NCBI GenBank assembly: GCA_003661385.1
Contig: QMWA01000011.1
Span: forward strand, 1-22,365
Length of the DNA stretch: 22,365 nucleotides
Direction of reading: 5' to 3'
Origin: Thermoproteota archaeon
Lineage (GTDB): Archaea > Korarchaeota > Korarchaeia > B14-G2
This document shows positions 12,699-21,209 of this stretch, one piece after another. Numbering within the stretch: position 1 is the stretch's first letter; each line of letters opens with the position of its first letter. The notes below the pieces were generated by a model. The model searched no databases, was not told the origin of the DNA, and saw only the letters and a list, made by a program, of their open reading frames with translations. The position numbers and the translations under genes were made by a program.

Positions 12699-14044
12699 GC
12701 AACCTCACCTAGGGCTTTTATAAGATGTTCTATATCAGATGCACTATGGAACTCGTTTACACCTATTAAGAGCGCGTTTGATGCCGGCTCAAAGGGTCTC
12801 CCAAACAGAAATCCCTCAGCTGCTAGCTTCTCTCGGATGCTAGCAGCGCTTACATTGGAAAGCTTGATAGCGAAGTCTCTGAAGAACGGTGCAGGTATAG
12901 CAGGGGCTTTTATCCAAGGTAGCTCATCTAGCAGGCTTGCTAGGTATGCAGCATATGATATCAGCCTTTCAGCAAGCTCTCTCAGACCGGACTTACCGAG
13001 CAGTGCCAGGTAAATCGCTGCCCTTATCGCGTTCAGCGCGGAGTTCGTGCATATGTTGGAGGTCGCCTTCTCTCGCCTTATATGCTGCTCCCTGGTTTGC
13101 AGAGTAAGCACATAAGATCTCGTACCATCTGCATCTGTAGTGATCCCAACAAGCCTACCCGGCATCTGCCAGATTAGCTTATCATCCCACCTGCATGCTA
13201 GAATGCCAGCTAGAGCCCCGCCTAATGCTGGATAGTTCCCAAGAGGCTGAGCTTCTCCTGTTACTATGTCAGCTCCATACTCAGAGGGAGGCTTTATCAG
13301 AGCTAGTGATATGAGGTCGACTCCTACTACAGCTAGCGCTCCTTTCCTATGAGCAGCCTCAACTAGCATCTCTGGATCAGAATAAATGACTCCTGTGAAC
13401 GCTGGGTTTTCAAAGAACAGGGCAGCAGTGTCCTCTGATATGGCTTGTTCAAGCCTATCTTGCGGGATAGATCCTGTCTCTAGGTCGCACATCACCTCTC
13501 GAAGGACTATGCCAGTGGGCTCCAGGTACGTTTCTATGACGGACCTAAGCTCCTCTGAGATAGGAGAGACTACAACAACCTCCCTCCTCCTAGTTACTCT
13601 CGCAGACATTAGGAGAGCCTCTGCAGTTGCTGTTGTATAGTCGTACATAGACGCATTAGCCACATCCATCCCAGTAAGCTCACAGATAAGAGACTGGTAC
13701 TCGAATAAAGCTTGTAAAGCTCCCTGAGAGACCTCAGGCTGGTATTGGGTATAAGAGGTATAGAACTCCTGCCTAGATGCCAGCTCGTCTACAGCAGCAG
13801 GGACATAGCAGAACCTTGGAATCCCGCCTACAAAGTACTTCCGTGGATCTATATGCCTATTCATGGATAAAGTCTCCTTTAGCTCAAGCAAGACTTCCAT
13901 TTCGCTTAAGCCAGAGGGGATCTCGACCTCCGAGGAGGCGCCTATTGCACTTGCAAAGAGGCTGCCCAGGTTGCTAAAGCCTAGTTCACGCAGCATCTCA
14001 AGCTTAATCTCATCAGAGCTGTTGGGGATCCACTGGTGAGGCAT
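12695..14044 (-). CDS. gcvPA: Glycine dehydrogenase (decarboxylating) subunit 1
   Basis: A 449-residue N-terminal-half subunit of the split P protein, which forms the alpha2beta2 enzyme with GcvPB. Its family opening, HQWIPNSSDEIKLEMLRELG, is clear. Further signatures are FVGGIPRFCYVPAAVDEL (about residues 47-64), YTSYTQYQPEVSQGALQALF, and GMDVANASMYDYTTATAEA (about 124-142). The fold is that of a PLP enzyme, but the lysine lies in the partner subunit. It starts at ATG 14044, 27 bases after the methylthiotransferase gene, and is followed by gcvPB with a 4-base overlap. The three genes are probably one transcript. Confidence 0.96.
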   Translation of the reverse strand: MPHQWIPNSSDEIKLEMLRELGFSNLGSLFASAIGASSEVEIPSGLSEMEVLLELKETLSMNRHIDPRKYFVGGIPRFCYVPAAVDELASRQEFYTSYTQYQPEVSQGALQALFEYQSLICELTGMDVANASMYDYTTATAEALLMSARVTRRREVVVVSPISEELRSVIETYLEPTGIVLREVMCDLETGSIPQDRLEQAISEDTAALFFENPAFTGVIYSDPEMLVEAAHRKGALAVVGVDLISLALIKPPSEYGADIVTGEAQPLGNYPALGGALAGILACRWDDKLIWQMPGRLVGITTDADGTRSYVLTLQTREQHIRREKATSNICTNSALNAIRAAIYLALLGKSGLRELAERLISYAAYLASLLDELPWIKAPAIPAPFFRDFAIKLSNVSAASIREKLAAEGFLFGRPFEPASNALLIGVNEFHSASDIEHLIKALGEVA

Positions 14045-14071
14045 ATGCTCACCTTCAGGCTGAAGAGCTAG

Positions 14072-15355
14072 CTACTTAAGTCTTAGCACAGTTCCCTTGA
14101 GGTAGGTTGGAGCACACCCCTCCACCCTTACCTCGCACCACCTCCCTAAGGCAGAGGAGGGGGCATCTACTACAATAGGCTTATAGGACCTAGTCCTAGC
14201 AATAAGCCCGCCTCTGGGCCCCTCCTCAACTATGAGCGCTTCGACAACTTCGCCAACATACTGGGCATTCTGCTCCATAGCAGCCTTTCGGAAGACAGCT
14301 AAGAGCTTCTTCACCCTCCTCTTGACAACCTGGGGGTCTAGCTGCTTCAGAGTAGATGCTGGAGTCAGCGGTCTATGCCCGTATCTCGATATGTTAAGGA
14401 CATCAGGCTTAACTTCCTCTATCACAGCTAGAGTATCGTTAAAGTCACTCTCAGATTCTGTCGGGTAGCCAACTATAACATCTGTTGCTATAGTACACTG
14501 CAACTTCTCCCGGAATAACCTAGCTAGCTCCAGGAAGTCAGCTACTGAGTAGGTGCGATTCATATCAGCTAGCACCTTATCTGAGCCAGACTGAAGAGGA
14601 AGGTGAATGAAATTGTAGACCTTCTCATGAGATACGGCTTCAACCAGCCCATTTAACACCAGAGTGGCTGAGGAGGGGTTCATCATGCCAACTCTTATCA
14701 TGAAGTCCCCAGGCACATTAGCAACCTCCTTAACCAGGTCTGGTAGCTGATAATGCCTGTAGAGGTATGAAGCAGTGTCCTGTGAGGTCAGCCACACCTC
14801 CTTAATGCCATCAGCTACAGCTTCACGCACCTGCTTGAGAATAGAGACAAGAGGTCTCGATAGCAGAGCCCCTCTGGCAAACCTAACACAACAGAAGGAA
14901 CAAGCAAACTTGCATCCATTGGATATAGCCACAATTTCTATCAGAGGATTCATCCTGAAGGACTTATGAATGGAGATAGGAGAATACTCCTTTACCACGG
15001 ATATTCCTCCCTTCAGCGCAAGTTCACATGCATAGGGGAATCTACCAATAGAGTGGGGGGTTATAATCGAGCAGCTCAAGTCCTTCACAAGCTTCATGAC
15101 AGACTTTGGTGAGATAAGATATATGCAACCAGAGACTATGAGAGGCTTCCCAATATTGGCTAGCGCTTTTATTCTGCTGAGCATCCGAGCTTCTGTTGGC
15201 GACTTGACAGCGCATGTGTGTACTACAAGAATGTCAGCTTCATTGGGATTGTTTACCAACTCAAGATTCCTAAAGTGCCTTCTAGCTAAGGATATCATCA
15301 GCTCTAGATCTGACCTGTTAGCTGGACACCCATAGCACTCTACATATAGCCTCAA
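14072..15355 (-). CDS. MiaB/MtaB/CDKAL1-type tRNA methylthiotransferase
   Basis: A 427-residue radical-SAM methylthiotransferase, probably making ms2t6A at position 37 of tRNAs that read ANN codons, as archaeal CDKAL1-like enzymes do. The N-terminal UPF0004 domain carries three cluster cysteines in ECYGCPANR, VHTCAVKS and VSGCIYL. The radical-SAM motif is CKFACSFC in SNGCKFACSFCCVRFARG, and FIHLPLQSGSDKVLADMNR is the usual family element. A C-terminal TRAM-like domain (about 365-427, YVGEVVEALIVEEGPRGG) closes the protein. The start is TTG at 15355, since family members open with a short Y-V-E-x-Y-G-C leader and GGTGTGGTGAG lies just ahead; GTG at 15385 is in frame. It heads the gcvPA-gcvPB run. 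Confidence 0.9.
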   Translation of the reverse strand: MRLYVECYGCPANRSDLELMISLARRHFRNLELVNNPNEADILVVHTCAVKSPTEARMLSRIKALANIGKPLIVSGCIYLISPKSVMKLVKDLSCSIITPHSIGRFPYACELALKGGISVVKEYSPISIHKSFRMNPLIEIVAISNGCKFACSFCCVRFARGALLSRPLVSILKQVREAVADGIKEVWLTSQDTASYLYRHYQLPDLVKEVANVPGDFMIRVGMMNPSSATLVLNGLVEAVSHEKVYNFIHLPLQSGSDKVLADMNRTYSVADFLELARLFREKLQCTIATDVIVGYPTESESDFNDTLAVIEEVKPDVLNISRYGHRPLTPASTLKQLDPQVVKRRVKKLLAVFRKAAMEQNAQYVGEVVEALIVEEGPRGGLIARTRSYKPIVVDAPSSALGRWCEVRVEGCAPTYLKGTVLRLK

Positions 15356-15680
15356 CTCACCACACCATGTGCGCCGTACTTCCACTAATACACATGGCTA
15401 AATCTGAAACACCAACTTGAAATAAATAACTACACACGACGGAAACCTTAGTCAAAAAGTAGGCAGACATAGGTCTACTCCATGTAGCATTATTATTTCA
15501 TCAAGAGAAGCATGTCATGCTATGGCTGAAGCATAGATATGAGTGCATGTGGGGTAACTATTAGAAATGTTAATCAGTAATCTAGAAAAATGAGATGTAT
15601 ACATTAATAGCTGAGAGTTGCCATAGAAGGGAGGAGAGTTAAAGTAGGTATTACCTTGCATAATAGAAGTGGTGCGTGGG
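15356..15680. other. Divergent intergenic region before ftsZ
   Basis: About 325 AT-rich bases lie between the methylthiotransferase start and the ftsZ start, by far the longest gap in the window. I see no gene in it. For the minus-strand gene, GTTATTTATTTC (15430-15419) is a TATA-like box. For ftsZ, GTATACATTAATAG (15598-15611) is a possible box that would leave a leader of about 50 bases. A short hairpin CTATG/CATAG lies near 15517-15536. No tRNA, CRISPR or clear C/D-box RNA was found by eye. Confidence 0.4.
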
Positions 15681-16874
15681 ATGGCAAGCACATACAAAAT
15701 TGATGCAATAGACATGCTAGATATACCTCCGAACATAAGGTACCTCTATGTTGTTGCAAGAAAACTTCTGAAGAGTGAGGAGGAGGAAGGGAGGATAGTA
15801 GCGCTGCCAGAGCATGCATTGAAAACCAGGCACATAGTCAAGGTGATCGGTGTAGGAGGGGGAGGATGTAATACTGTGACTAGGCTGGCTAGCCTTGGTG
15901 TTAATAATGCTGAGCTGATAGCCTTAAACACAGATATAGCTCACATGAAGAGAGTAACAGCCCACAAGAAGGTCCTGATAGGCCAAGACCTCACTAAGGG
16001 AAGGGGGTGCGGTGGTAACCCAGACTGCGGCTTCAGAAGCGCTGAAGAGAGTGCAGCTGAAATAGAGGAACTCATAGGTGAAGCTGAGGTAGTATTCGTT
16101 GCGTTAGCACTCGGAGGTGGGACTGGAACGGGAGCTGCGCCAGTGATATGCAAGATAGCTGAGGAGAAAGGGGCGCTTGTGTTTGTGGTAGCCACGCTCC
16201 CGTCCCCAAGACATGAGAGGGTAAGGTATGAGAAGAGCCTCCAGTGGATCAATAGGATACGCGAACATGCTCATACCATAGCCTTAGTCTCCAACTCCCA
16301 GATATTCGAGCTATTTAAGGAGCTTCCACTGAACGAAGCCTTGAAGCTAGCTGATACAGGGCTTGCCTTGATGGTCAAGGGGCTAACTGACATAATCAAC
16401 GAGGAAAGGCCTGGCATAATAAACATAGACCTAGCAGATCTCAGGGCTATAGCAACAAAGGACACAGACTCCGTGATCCTGATAGGATATGGGGAGGGGG
16501 AGAGAAGAGCAGAGGACGCACTCTATACAGCATTGAACTTCCCGCTGTTCCCTGAAATAGACCTGACAACCACTAGAGCTGCAATAATATACATTAGAGG
16601 GCCAGACGACTTGTTAGCTAGCGAGGTCAACTACATTCTAGAGGCGTTCCGAGAGAAGATACCAGAGGACGCTGAAGTCATATGGGGCTACGAGACTGAT
16701 GCCACAATGGAGGGGCTTGAGCTGATCTTAGTGGTCTCAGGGGTGGCAAACATAGAAGCACCTTCAACTATTCCAGCAGTCCAGTGGCAACTATCTCAGG
16801 CTCGTGGCAGACCTCGTGTGAGGGATAAAAGGAGGATACTTGAGGAAGTACTCGACAAGAATGACTGGATATAA
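15681..16874 (+). CDS. ftsZ: Cell division protein FtsZ
   Basis: A 397-residue tubulin-family GTPase that polymerises into the division ring. Evidence is the N-terminal glycine loop VIGVGGGGCNTVTRL (about residues 57-71), INTD-like ALNTDIAHMKRV, the tubulin signature LALGGGTGTGAAPV (about 144-157) and the T7 catalytic loop NIDLADLRAIATKDTD (about 249-264). A preface of about 50 residues precedes the GTPase core. Cysteine replaces usual residues in GGGGCNTV and GRGCGGNPDCG. The C-terminus ends in a basic stretch and DKNDWI, a possible partner-binding tail. ATG at 15681 is chosen; in-frame GTG codons at 15669 and 15672 are alternatives. No sepF or cdv gene is in the window. The rpa-like gene downstream has its own promoter. 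Confidence 0.96.
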   Translation: MASTYKIDAIDMLDIPPNIRYLYVVARKLLKSEEEEGRIVALPEHALKTRHIVKVIGVGGGGCNTVTRLASLGVNNAELIALNTDIAHMKRVTAHKKVLIGQDLTKGRGCGGNPDCGFRSAEESAAEIEELIGEAEVVFVALALGGGTGTGAAPVICKIAEEKGALVFVVATLPSPRHERVRYEKSLQWINRIREHAHTIALVSNSQIFELFKELPLNEALKLADTGLALMVKGLTDIINEERPGIINIDLADLRAIATKDTDSVILIGYGEGERRAEDALYTALNFPLFPEIDLTTTRAAIIYIRGPDDLLASEVNYILEAFREKIPEDAEVIWGYETDATMEGLELILVVSGVANIEAPSTIPAVQWQLSQARGRPRVRDKRRILEEVLDKNDWI

Positions 16875-16887
16875 GCTGATTAATCAC

Positions 16888-16896
16888 TTATAAATC
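16888..16896 (+). promoter_or_regulatory. TATA box for the RPA32-like gene
   Basis: CTTATAAAT in the 52-base gap after ftsZ is about 27 bases before position 16919, giving a leader of under 10 bases to ATG 16927. It probably starts the translation-factor to topoisomerase run. Confidence 0.6.
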
Positions 16897-16926
16897 CCCT
16901 CCACCCCGATATTTCTGTGGTTTTGA

Positions 16927-17565
16927 ATGAGTGAAGCTTATACTCCAGTGTCAATAGCCCAGCTGATCTCGGAAGCTGATAGAGAGAGAGCAAGCAAGGC
17001 ATTAACATGCAGAGTAGCAGGTGTTGTAACAAGTATAGAGGACAAAGGAGGGGCAGTCGAGCTTGTCTTAGATGACGGGAGCGGGTACAGGCTGCCAGTG
17101 GTTGCTAGGAAGAGTAGCATATTGCAACCAGAGATAGCAAGAGGCTGCTTCATAGAGGTTCTTGGGAGAGTGTGGAATAGAAGAGGAGAACCCGTAGTAT
17201 TTAGCGAGCTAGTAATCAAGATAGACGTTATGAGGTTCCTGCTTAGGAAGTTAGAGACCATTAGGAGAAGAAGGATAGCCCCCACAGCTAGAGCTGAGGC
17301 TACCGAGGAAGTGCATGAGGTGAAAGTGGAGGCTCCAACTGGAGCCGAGGTAGCTACAGAGCACCAGGATGTAGCTTCTCTGCTGATTCAGGTGATAGGA
17401 GACAATGAATATACATTAGAGGAGATAGAGGGAAAGTTAAAAAAGTATGGAGTTAAAAGAGAGGACATAGTGAAAGCAATCATACAGCTTGAGGAAGAGG
17501 GCCTAATCTACGCTGTAAGAAGGGGTATAGGCCCTCAAAAGTACAAGGTGTTAAGGAGGGATTAA
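16927..17565 (+). CDS. OB-fold plus winged-helix protein, RPA32 (RPA2)-like
   Basis: A 212-residue protein with an N-terminal OB fold of the tRNA_anti/RPA type (about residues 25-105: CRVAGVVTSIEDKGGAVELV, LDDGSGYRLPVV, FIEVLGRVWNRRGEPVVFSE). A Lys/Arg/Glu/Ala-rich linker (about 112-145) follows, and then a C-terminal winged helix (about 147-212, YTLEEIEGKLKKYGVKREDI, AIIQLEEEGLIYAV). This is the arrangement of the middle subunit of replication protein A, a single-strand DNA-binding complex. Other RPA subunits are not in the window. It is followed one base later by the aIF2-beta gene, linking replication and translation genes on one transcript. Confidence 0.8.
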   Translation: MSEAYTPVSIAQLISEADRERASKALTCRVAGVVTSIEDKGGAVELVLDDGSGYRLPVVARKSSILQPEIARGCFIEVLGRVWNRRGEPVVFSELVIKIDVMRFLLRKLETIRRRRIAPTARAEATEEVHEVKVEAPTGAEVATEHQDVASLLIQVIGDNEYTLEEIEGKLKKYGVKREDIVKAIIQLEEEGLIYAVRRGIGPQKYKVLRRD

Positions 17566-17566
17566 A

Positions 17567-17986
17567 TTGTCTACAACCGAAGAGGAGTACCTGGCCATGC
17601 TAAAAAGGGTGAGAGAGAAGCTCCCCAAGGTTCTCGAGACCTCAGAGAGGTTTGTCATACCAGATCCCGAAGTAGTTCATGAAGGAGGCTACACGCACAT
17701 CTTGAACTTCAAGGAAATAGCTGATGCAGTAGACAGAGATCCAGATCACATCATCTTGTTTTTATCACATGAGCTTGGAGTCCCTATAGTTAAGGCTGCT
17801 AAGAGGCTCATCCTACAGGCTAGAGTGAAGAGGAGGCTTATTGAGGACAAGATCCAGAAGTATATCAAGAACTATGTCATATGCCCTGAGTGCGGTAAGC
17901 CTGATACAAAGCTAATAAAGCAGAAGAGGTACGTTTACTTGAAGTGTGAAGTTTGTGGAGCTGAGACTCCTGTTAGAAAGGTCTAG
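17567..17986 (+). CDS. Translation initiation factor 2 subunit beta (aIF2-beta)
   Basis: A 139-residue subunit of the heterotrimeric factor that brings Met-tRNAi to the small ribosomal subunit. It shows the N-terminal helix, the central alpha-beta core (RFVIPDPEVVHEGGYTHI, NFKEIADAVDRDPDHIILFL, SHELG) and the C-terminal zinc ribbon CPEC...CEVC (about residues 105-131), with KLIKQKRYVYLKC between the pairs. The start is TTG at 17567, one base past the previous stop, with AAGGAGGG 6-8 bases upstream, a strong ribosome-binding site. The length is typical of archaeal members. Confidence 0.96.
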   Translation: MSTTEEEYLAMLKRVREKLPKVLETSERFVIPDPEVVHEGGYTHILNFKEIADAVDRDPDHIILFLSHELGVPIVKAAKRLILQARVKRRLIEDKIQKYIKNYVICPECGKPDTKLIKQKRYVYLKCEVCGAETPVRKV

Positions 17987-17993
17987 TGGGGTG

Positions 17994-18338
17994 ATGTTCA
18001 TCGCAAGCAGTAAAGAGAGGAAGAATGAAGCTGAAACCGCTACTGATAAGGAGATGGAGGAGGTACTTCCAAGCCCAGGAGAGTGTGTAGGAGTAGTGTT
18101 AGAGCCTCTTGGAGCAGGCAGAATGAGAGTCCAGTGCGCTGATGGAGTCATTAGAGTATGCAGGATAAGGGGTAAGCTCAGAGGGAAGAGGAGCTGGCTT
18201 AAGCCAGGTGACGTAGTCCTGGTGTCAGTATGGGAGTTCCAACCGAGAAAAGGCGATATAGTGCTAAAATATGACGCAAAACAGGTCAGATGGCTGATAA
18301 AACACGGCTACATCGATGAAAGCTGGATAGCAGAATAG
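17994..18338 (+). CDS. Translation initiation factor 1A (aIF1A)
   Basis: A 114-residue single OB-fold factor that acts in the ribosomal A site during start-codon selection. The OB fold covers about residues 30-95: GECVGVVLEPLGAGRMRVQC, DGVIRVCRIRGKLR, VWIxxGD-like SWLKPGDVVLVSVWEFQPRK and DIVLKYDAKQVRWL. Before it is a charged tail of about 28 residues. ATG at 17994 is preferred; GTG 17991 is adjacent and the ribosome-binding purines (GTGGGG) overlap this spot. It follows aIF2-beta by 7 bases and precedes RIO1 in the same frame, with only a TAG between them. Confidence 0.95.
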   Translation: MFIASSKERKNEAETATDKEMEEVLPSPGECVGVVLEPLGAGRMRVQCADGVIRVCRIRGKLRGKRSWLKPGDVVLVSVWEFQPRKGDIVLKYDAKQVRWLIKHGYIDESWIAE

Positions 18339-18350
18339 CAGGGGATCAGG

Positions 18351-19085
18351 ATATCTAGAGAAGCAGTAGCTAGGAAGATATTCGAGGAAGGAAGAGTATA
18401 CCAAGCAGTTTTAGACAGAAGGACGATAAGGAACCTGATAGCATTAGCCAACAGAGGAGTGATAAAGAAAATCGGATGGATAATCTCTGCAGGAAAGGAG
18501 GCGCATATATTCTCTGGAGAGGGAGAGCATGGAGAGATAGCCATAAAAATACACAGCGTACAGATGGTGAGATTCCGAAAGCACAGAGTATACATGAGAG
18601 GAGACTACAGGTTTGATACAGCCCCACTGTCAGGCAGAAAGATGTATGCTGTCTGGGCTAGGAAAGAGTACAGGAACCTGCTGAAAGCGTATAGAGCTGG
18701 AGTCAGTGTGCCTAAGCCGATAGCGATAAGGGAGAATGTTGTTGTCATGGAGTTTATAGGAGAAGATGGGCTTCCAGCACCTCTGCTAAAGGATGCTGAG
18801 GTGAAAAACCCGGAGGAACTCGCGTCTAGGATATTAAATGATGTGGAAAAGCTCTATAGAGAGAGCAGACTTGTGCACAGTGACTTAAGCGAGTACAACA
18901 TAATGTACTGGAGAGAAAGACACTACATCATAGACTGGTCTCATGCTGTTGCAATAGACCACCCTAAAGCCATAGAATTCCTCTACCACGATGTGAAGGC
19001 TGTGACAGCCTTCTTTAATAGGGAGTATAAGGTTGAGACCCCAGACGCAAAGGAAGTTGTCAAAAGGATAGTTAGAGGGGGCTGA
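18351..19085 (+). CDS. RIO1-type serine protein kinase (non-standard start suspected)
   Basis: A RIO1 kinase/ATPase, involved in small-subunit ribosome maturation. Visible are the P-loop ISAGKEAHIFSGEG, the AIKIHS lysine, YMRGDYRFD, the hinge MEFIGEDGLPAP, the catalytic LVHSDLSEYNIM and the metal-binding IIDWSHAV (usually followed by Q; here H). The first standard start is GTG at 18459, yet the family's N-terminal winged helix is coded upstream in the same open frame (FEEGRVYQAVLDRRTIRN, LIALANRGVIKK), back to about 18354. Between the aIF1A stop (18336-18338) and 18459 there is no ATG, GTG or TTG. ATA at 18351 behind GGGGATC is my best guess, giving 244 residues. A sequence error or another expression mechanism is possible. 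Confidence 0.85.
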   Translation: MSREAVARKIFEEGRVYQAVLDRRTIRNLIALANRGVIKKIGWIISAGKEAHIFSGEGEHGEIAIKIHSVQMVRFRKHRVYMRGDYRFDTAPLSGRKMYAVWARKEYRNLLKAYRAGVSVPKPIAIRENVVVMEFIGEDGLPAPLLKDAEVKNPEELASRILNDVEKLYRESRLVHSDLSEYNIMYWRERHYIIDWSHAVAIDHPKAIEFLYHDVKAVTAFFNREYKVETPDAKEVVKRIVRGG

Positions 19086-19086
19086 G

Positions 19087-19653
19087 ATGGCAGAGGAAGA
19101 GCTTAGGATCCCAATTGATCGAGTTGGAGCTCTAGTAGGAGCTTCAGGGTGGGCTAAGAGGCTGATAGAGAAGACCCTTGGCGTCAAGCTGAAAATTGAC
19201 AGCAACACAGGAGACGTTAAGATAACCTGCGAAGACGAGAGCTCTGCTGCAGTCGCCATGTGGAAAGCTAAGAGAGTTATAGAAGCCATAGGCTTGGGCT
19301 TTAACCCAAAGAAGGCACTTCTCCTAGCAGGAGACGAGTACACGCTAAGTGTAATCGACTTAAGCGAGTATGCACCCACAAAGAACTCTCTAATCAGGAT
19401 TAAGGGGAGGATAATAGGAAGGAAAGGTAAAGCCAGAGAAAACCTTGAAAGGTACACAGACACATATATTTCGGTTTATAGAGATAAGATAGCCATAATA
19501 GGGAAGATAGAAGACGTTAAGCTGGCTGAAAAAGCTATAGAGATGCTAATAGAGGGAGCAGAGCATTCAACAGTCTATAAGATGCTGGAGAGAGAAAGCT
19601 GGAGGAGAAAGCGCGACGAGCTCCTTAGAAAAGGCGGGATCCCGCTCTGGTAG
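19087..19653 (+). CDS. KH-domain protein, archaeal Dim2/Pno1 homolog
   Basis: A 188-residue RNA-binding protein with two KH domains. The first is divergent (about residues 6-70, IPIDRVGALVGASGWAKRLI). The second has a good GxxG loop in IRIKGRIIGRKGKARENLE (about 101-119). The C-terminal STVYKMLERESWRRKRDELL is typical of the Pno1/Dim2 family. It acts in 16S rRNA 3'-end maturation and binds near the same region as RIO1; the adjacency of rio1 and dim2 is a widespread archaeal arrangement. ATG at 19087 lies one base after the RIO1 stop, and the gene is followed by top6B 8 bases later. Confidence 0.93.
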   Translation: MAEEELRIPIDRVGALVGASGWAKRLIEKTLGVKLKIDSNTGDVKITCEDESSAAVAMWKAKRVIEAIGLGFNPKKALLLAGDEYTLSVIDLSEYAPTKNSLIRIKGRIIGRKGKARENLERYTDTYISVYRDKIAIIGKIEDVKLAEKAIEMLIEGAEHSTVYKMLERESWRRKRDELLRKGGIPLW

Positions 19654-19661
19654 GTGATGCC

Positions 19662-21209
19662 ATGCCTAGAAGAGAAGAGTACGTTGAAATAAGCCCCTCA
19701 GACTTCTTCTACAGAAACAAGGACATAGCTGGCTTCGACAACCCTGTGAGAGCAACCTATATGATAGTCCGGGAGCTCGTCGAGAACGCTTTAGACGCAT
19801 GTGATAGAGCAGGCAGAGCAGGCAACATATACGTAGCATTCAGAGGAAAAGGAAGTGGGGTATTCCAGGTTGAAGTGCTAGATGACGGGATAGGGGTACC
19901 AGAAGACGAGATACCTAAAGCCTTCGGGAAAGTCCTTTACAGCTCAAAATACGTCCTAAGGCAGAGCAGAGGGACATTCGGGCTAGGAGGAACCATGGCA
20001 CTACTCTACGGGCAGATAACAACACACGAACCATTTGAGGTATGCTCCTCGATAGGAGACGGCTACGCCGCTAGATACAGGCTGAGAATAGACATACAAA
20101 ACAACAAACCAATAGTAGAGAGAAAACAGAGGATAAAGGTTCCCCCAGGAGCCACATTCACCCTAGTAAAGCTCACCTTCGAGGGAAACTACGAGAGAGC
20201 AAAGGGGAAGATCTTAGAATACCTAAAGCAGACAGCAATAATAACACCCTACATCAACATAGTGTTCAGAGACCCAAAGGGAGCAATATACGTCTTCCCA
20301 AGAGCTACAACAAAGCTCCCAGAGGAACCTAAGGAAAGCAAGTACCACCCATATGGTGTTGACGTCGAGGTCTTGAAGAGGCTGATAAGCGAGACAAAAA
20401 CCAGGAACCTAGTGTCCTTCCTGTCAAAGAGCTTCCAGAGCATGGGAAGGCAGACAGCAATCAAAGTACTGAAGAAAGCCAGGCTAGATCCAGAGAAAAA
20501 CCCAAGAAAGCTGACTGACAGAGAGCTAGTCAAGCTGGTCAGAGCGCTGCGAAGCTACGACAAGTTCAGAGCACCAGACGCATCATGCCTATCCCCAGTA
20601 GGAGAAGAAGCCCTAGAGAAGGGAATAGTCAAGGAGCTACGCCCAGAATTCGTCAAAGTCGTGCAAAGACCTCCATCAGCCTACGAGGGGCACCCATTTA
20701 TAGTTGAGGTGGGAGTAGCATATGGAGGAGGAGTCCCAGCTACAGGAGACATAGTACTCTACAGGTTCGCCAACAGAATCCCACTCCTATACGATGCTGC
20801 AAGTGATGTAGCATATAAGGTCATCAGGAAGATAGACTGGAGCACATACTACGTGGATCCAGCTAGGACGCCTATGGCAGTCTTCGTCCACATATGCTCC
20901 ACCAAGATCCCATTCAAAACCGTGGGCAAGGAGTTCATAGCCGACAAGCCAGAGATAGCAAGGGAAATAGAGCTTGGAATAAGGGAGTGCGCCAGAGCAT
21001 TGAGAAGCTACATACTGAAGAAGATAGCCAAGCAGAGAATAGTAGAGAGATACAAGATAATGAGGAAGTACTATGAGATAATATCTGAGTCCCTCTCTGA
21101 GATACTGGGCCGGAGAATAGACCCAACCCCCGTCCTGAAGAGGATAGCCAAGCCAGCTGGCGAGGAGGTGAGTGAGAATGGAGAAGCTGACAATAGAGAA
21201 AATCTATGA
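19662..21209 (+). CDS. top6B: DNA topoisomerase VI subunit B
   Basis: A 515-residue ATPase subunit of the type IIB topoisomerase. The GHKL ATP-binding site is clear: ELVENALDACDRAG (about residues 38-51), LDDGIGVPEDEI (about 75-86) and RGTFGLGGTMALLYGQ (about 103-118). An H2TH-like region (about 240-310, FQSMGRQTAIKVLKKARLDP) and the transducer domain follow. The switch lysine lies in STKIPFKTVGKEFIADKPE (about 410-428). The C-terminal helix leads into the subunit A contact. ATG at 19662 is preceded by GGTGATGCC. It overlaps the start of top6A by 32 bases, the normal coupled layout. Confidence 0.97.
   Translation: MPRREEYVEISPSDFFYRNKDIAGFDNPVRATYMIVRELVENALDACDRAGRAGNIYVAFRGKGSGVFQVEVLDDGIGVPEDEIPKAFGKVLYSSKYVLRQSRGTFGLGGTMALLYGQITTHEPFEVCSSIGDGYAARYRLRIDIQNNKPIVERKQRIKVPPGATFTLVKLTFEGNYERAKGKILEYLKQTAIITPYINIVFRDPKGAIYVFPRATTKLPEEPKESKYHPYGVDVEVLKRLISETKTRNLVSFLSKSFQSMGRQTAIKVLKKARLDPEKNPRKLTDRELVKLVRALRSYDKFRAPDASCLSPVGEEALEKGIVKELRPEFVKVVQRPPSAYEGHPFIVEVGVAYGGGVPATGDIVLYRFANRIPLLYDAASDVAYKVIRKIDWSTYYVDPARTPMAVFVHICSTKIPFKTVGKEFIADKPEIAREIELGIRECARALRSYILKKIAKQRIVERYKIMRKYYEIISESLSEILGRRIDPTPVLKRIAKPAGEEVSENGEADNRENL

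Noticed and set aside
12010-13013. Plus-strand open frames opposite gcvPB and gcvPA
   Set aside because: These are antisense shadows of strongly conserved coding sequence, with no promoter or ribosome-binding site.
15515-15819. Minus-strand open frames of 71-73 residues over the ftsZ upstream region
   Set aside because: They overlap the ftsZ start, have a skewed composition and no family features, and are not supported by a ribosome-binding site.
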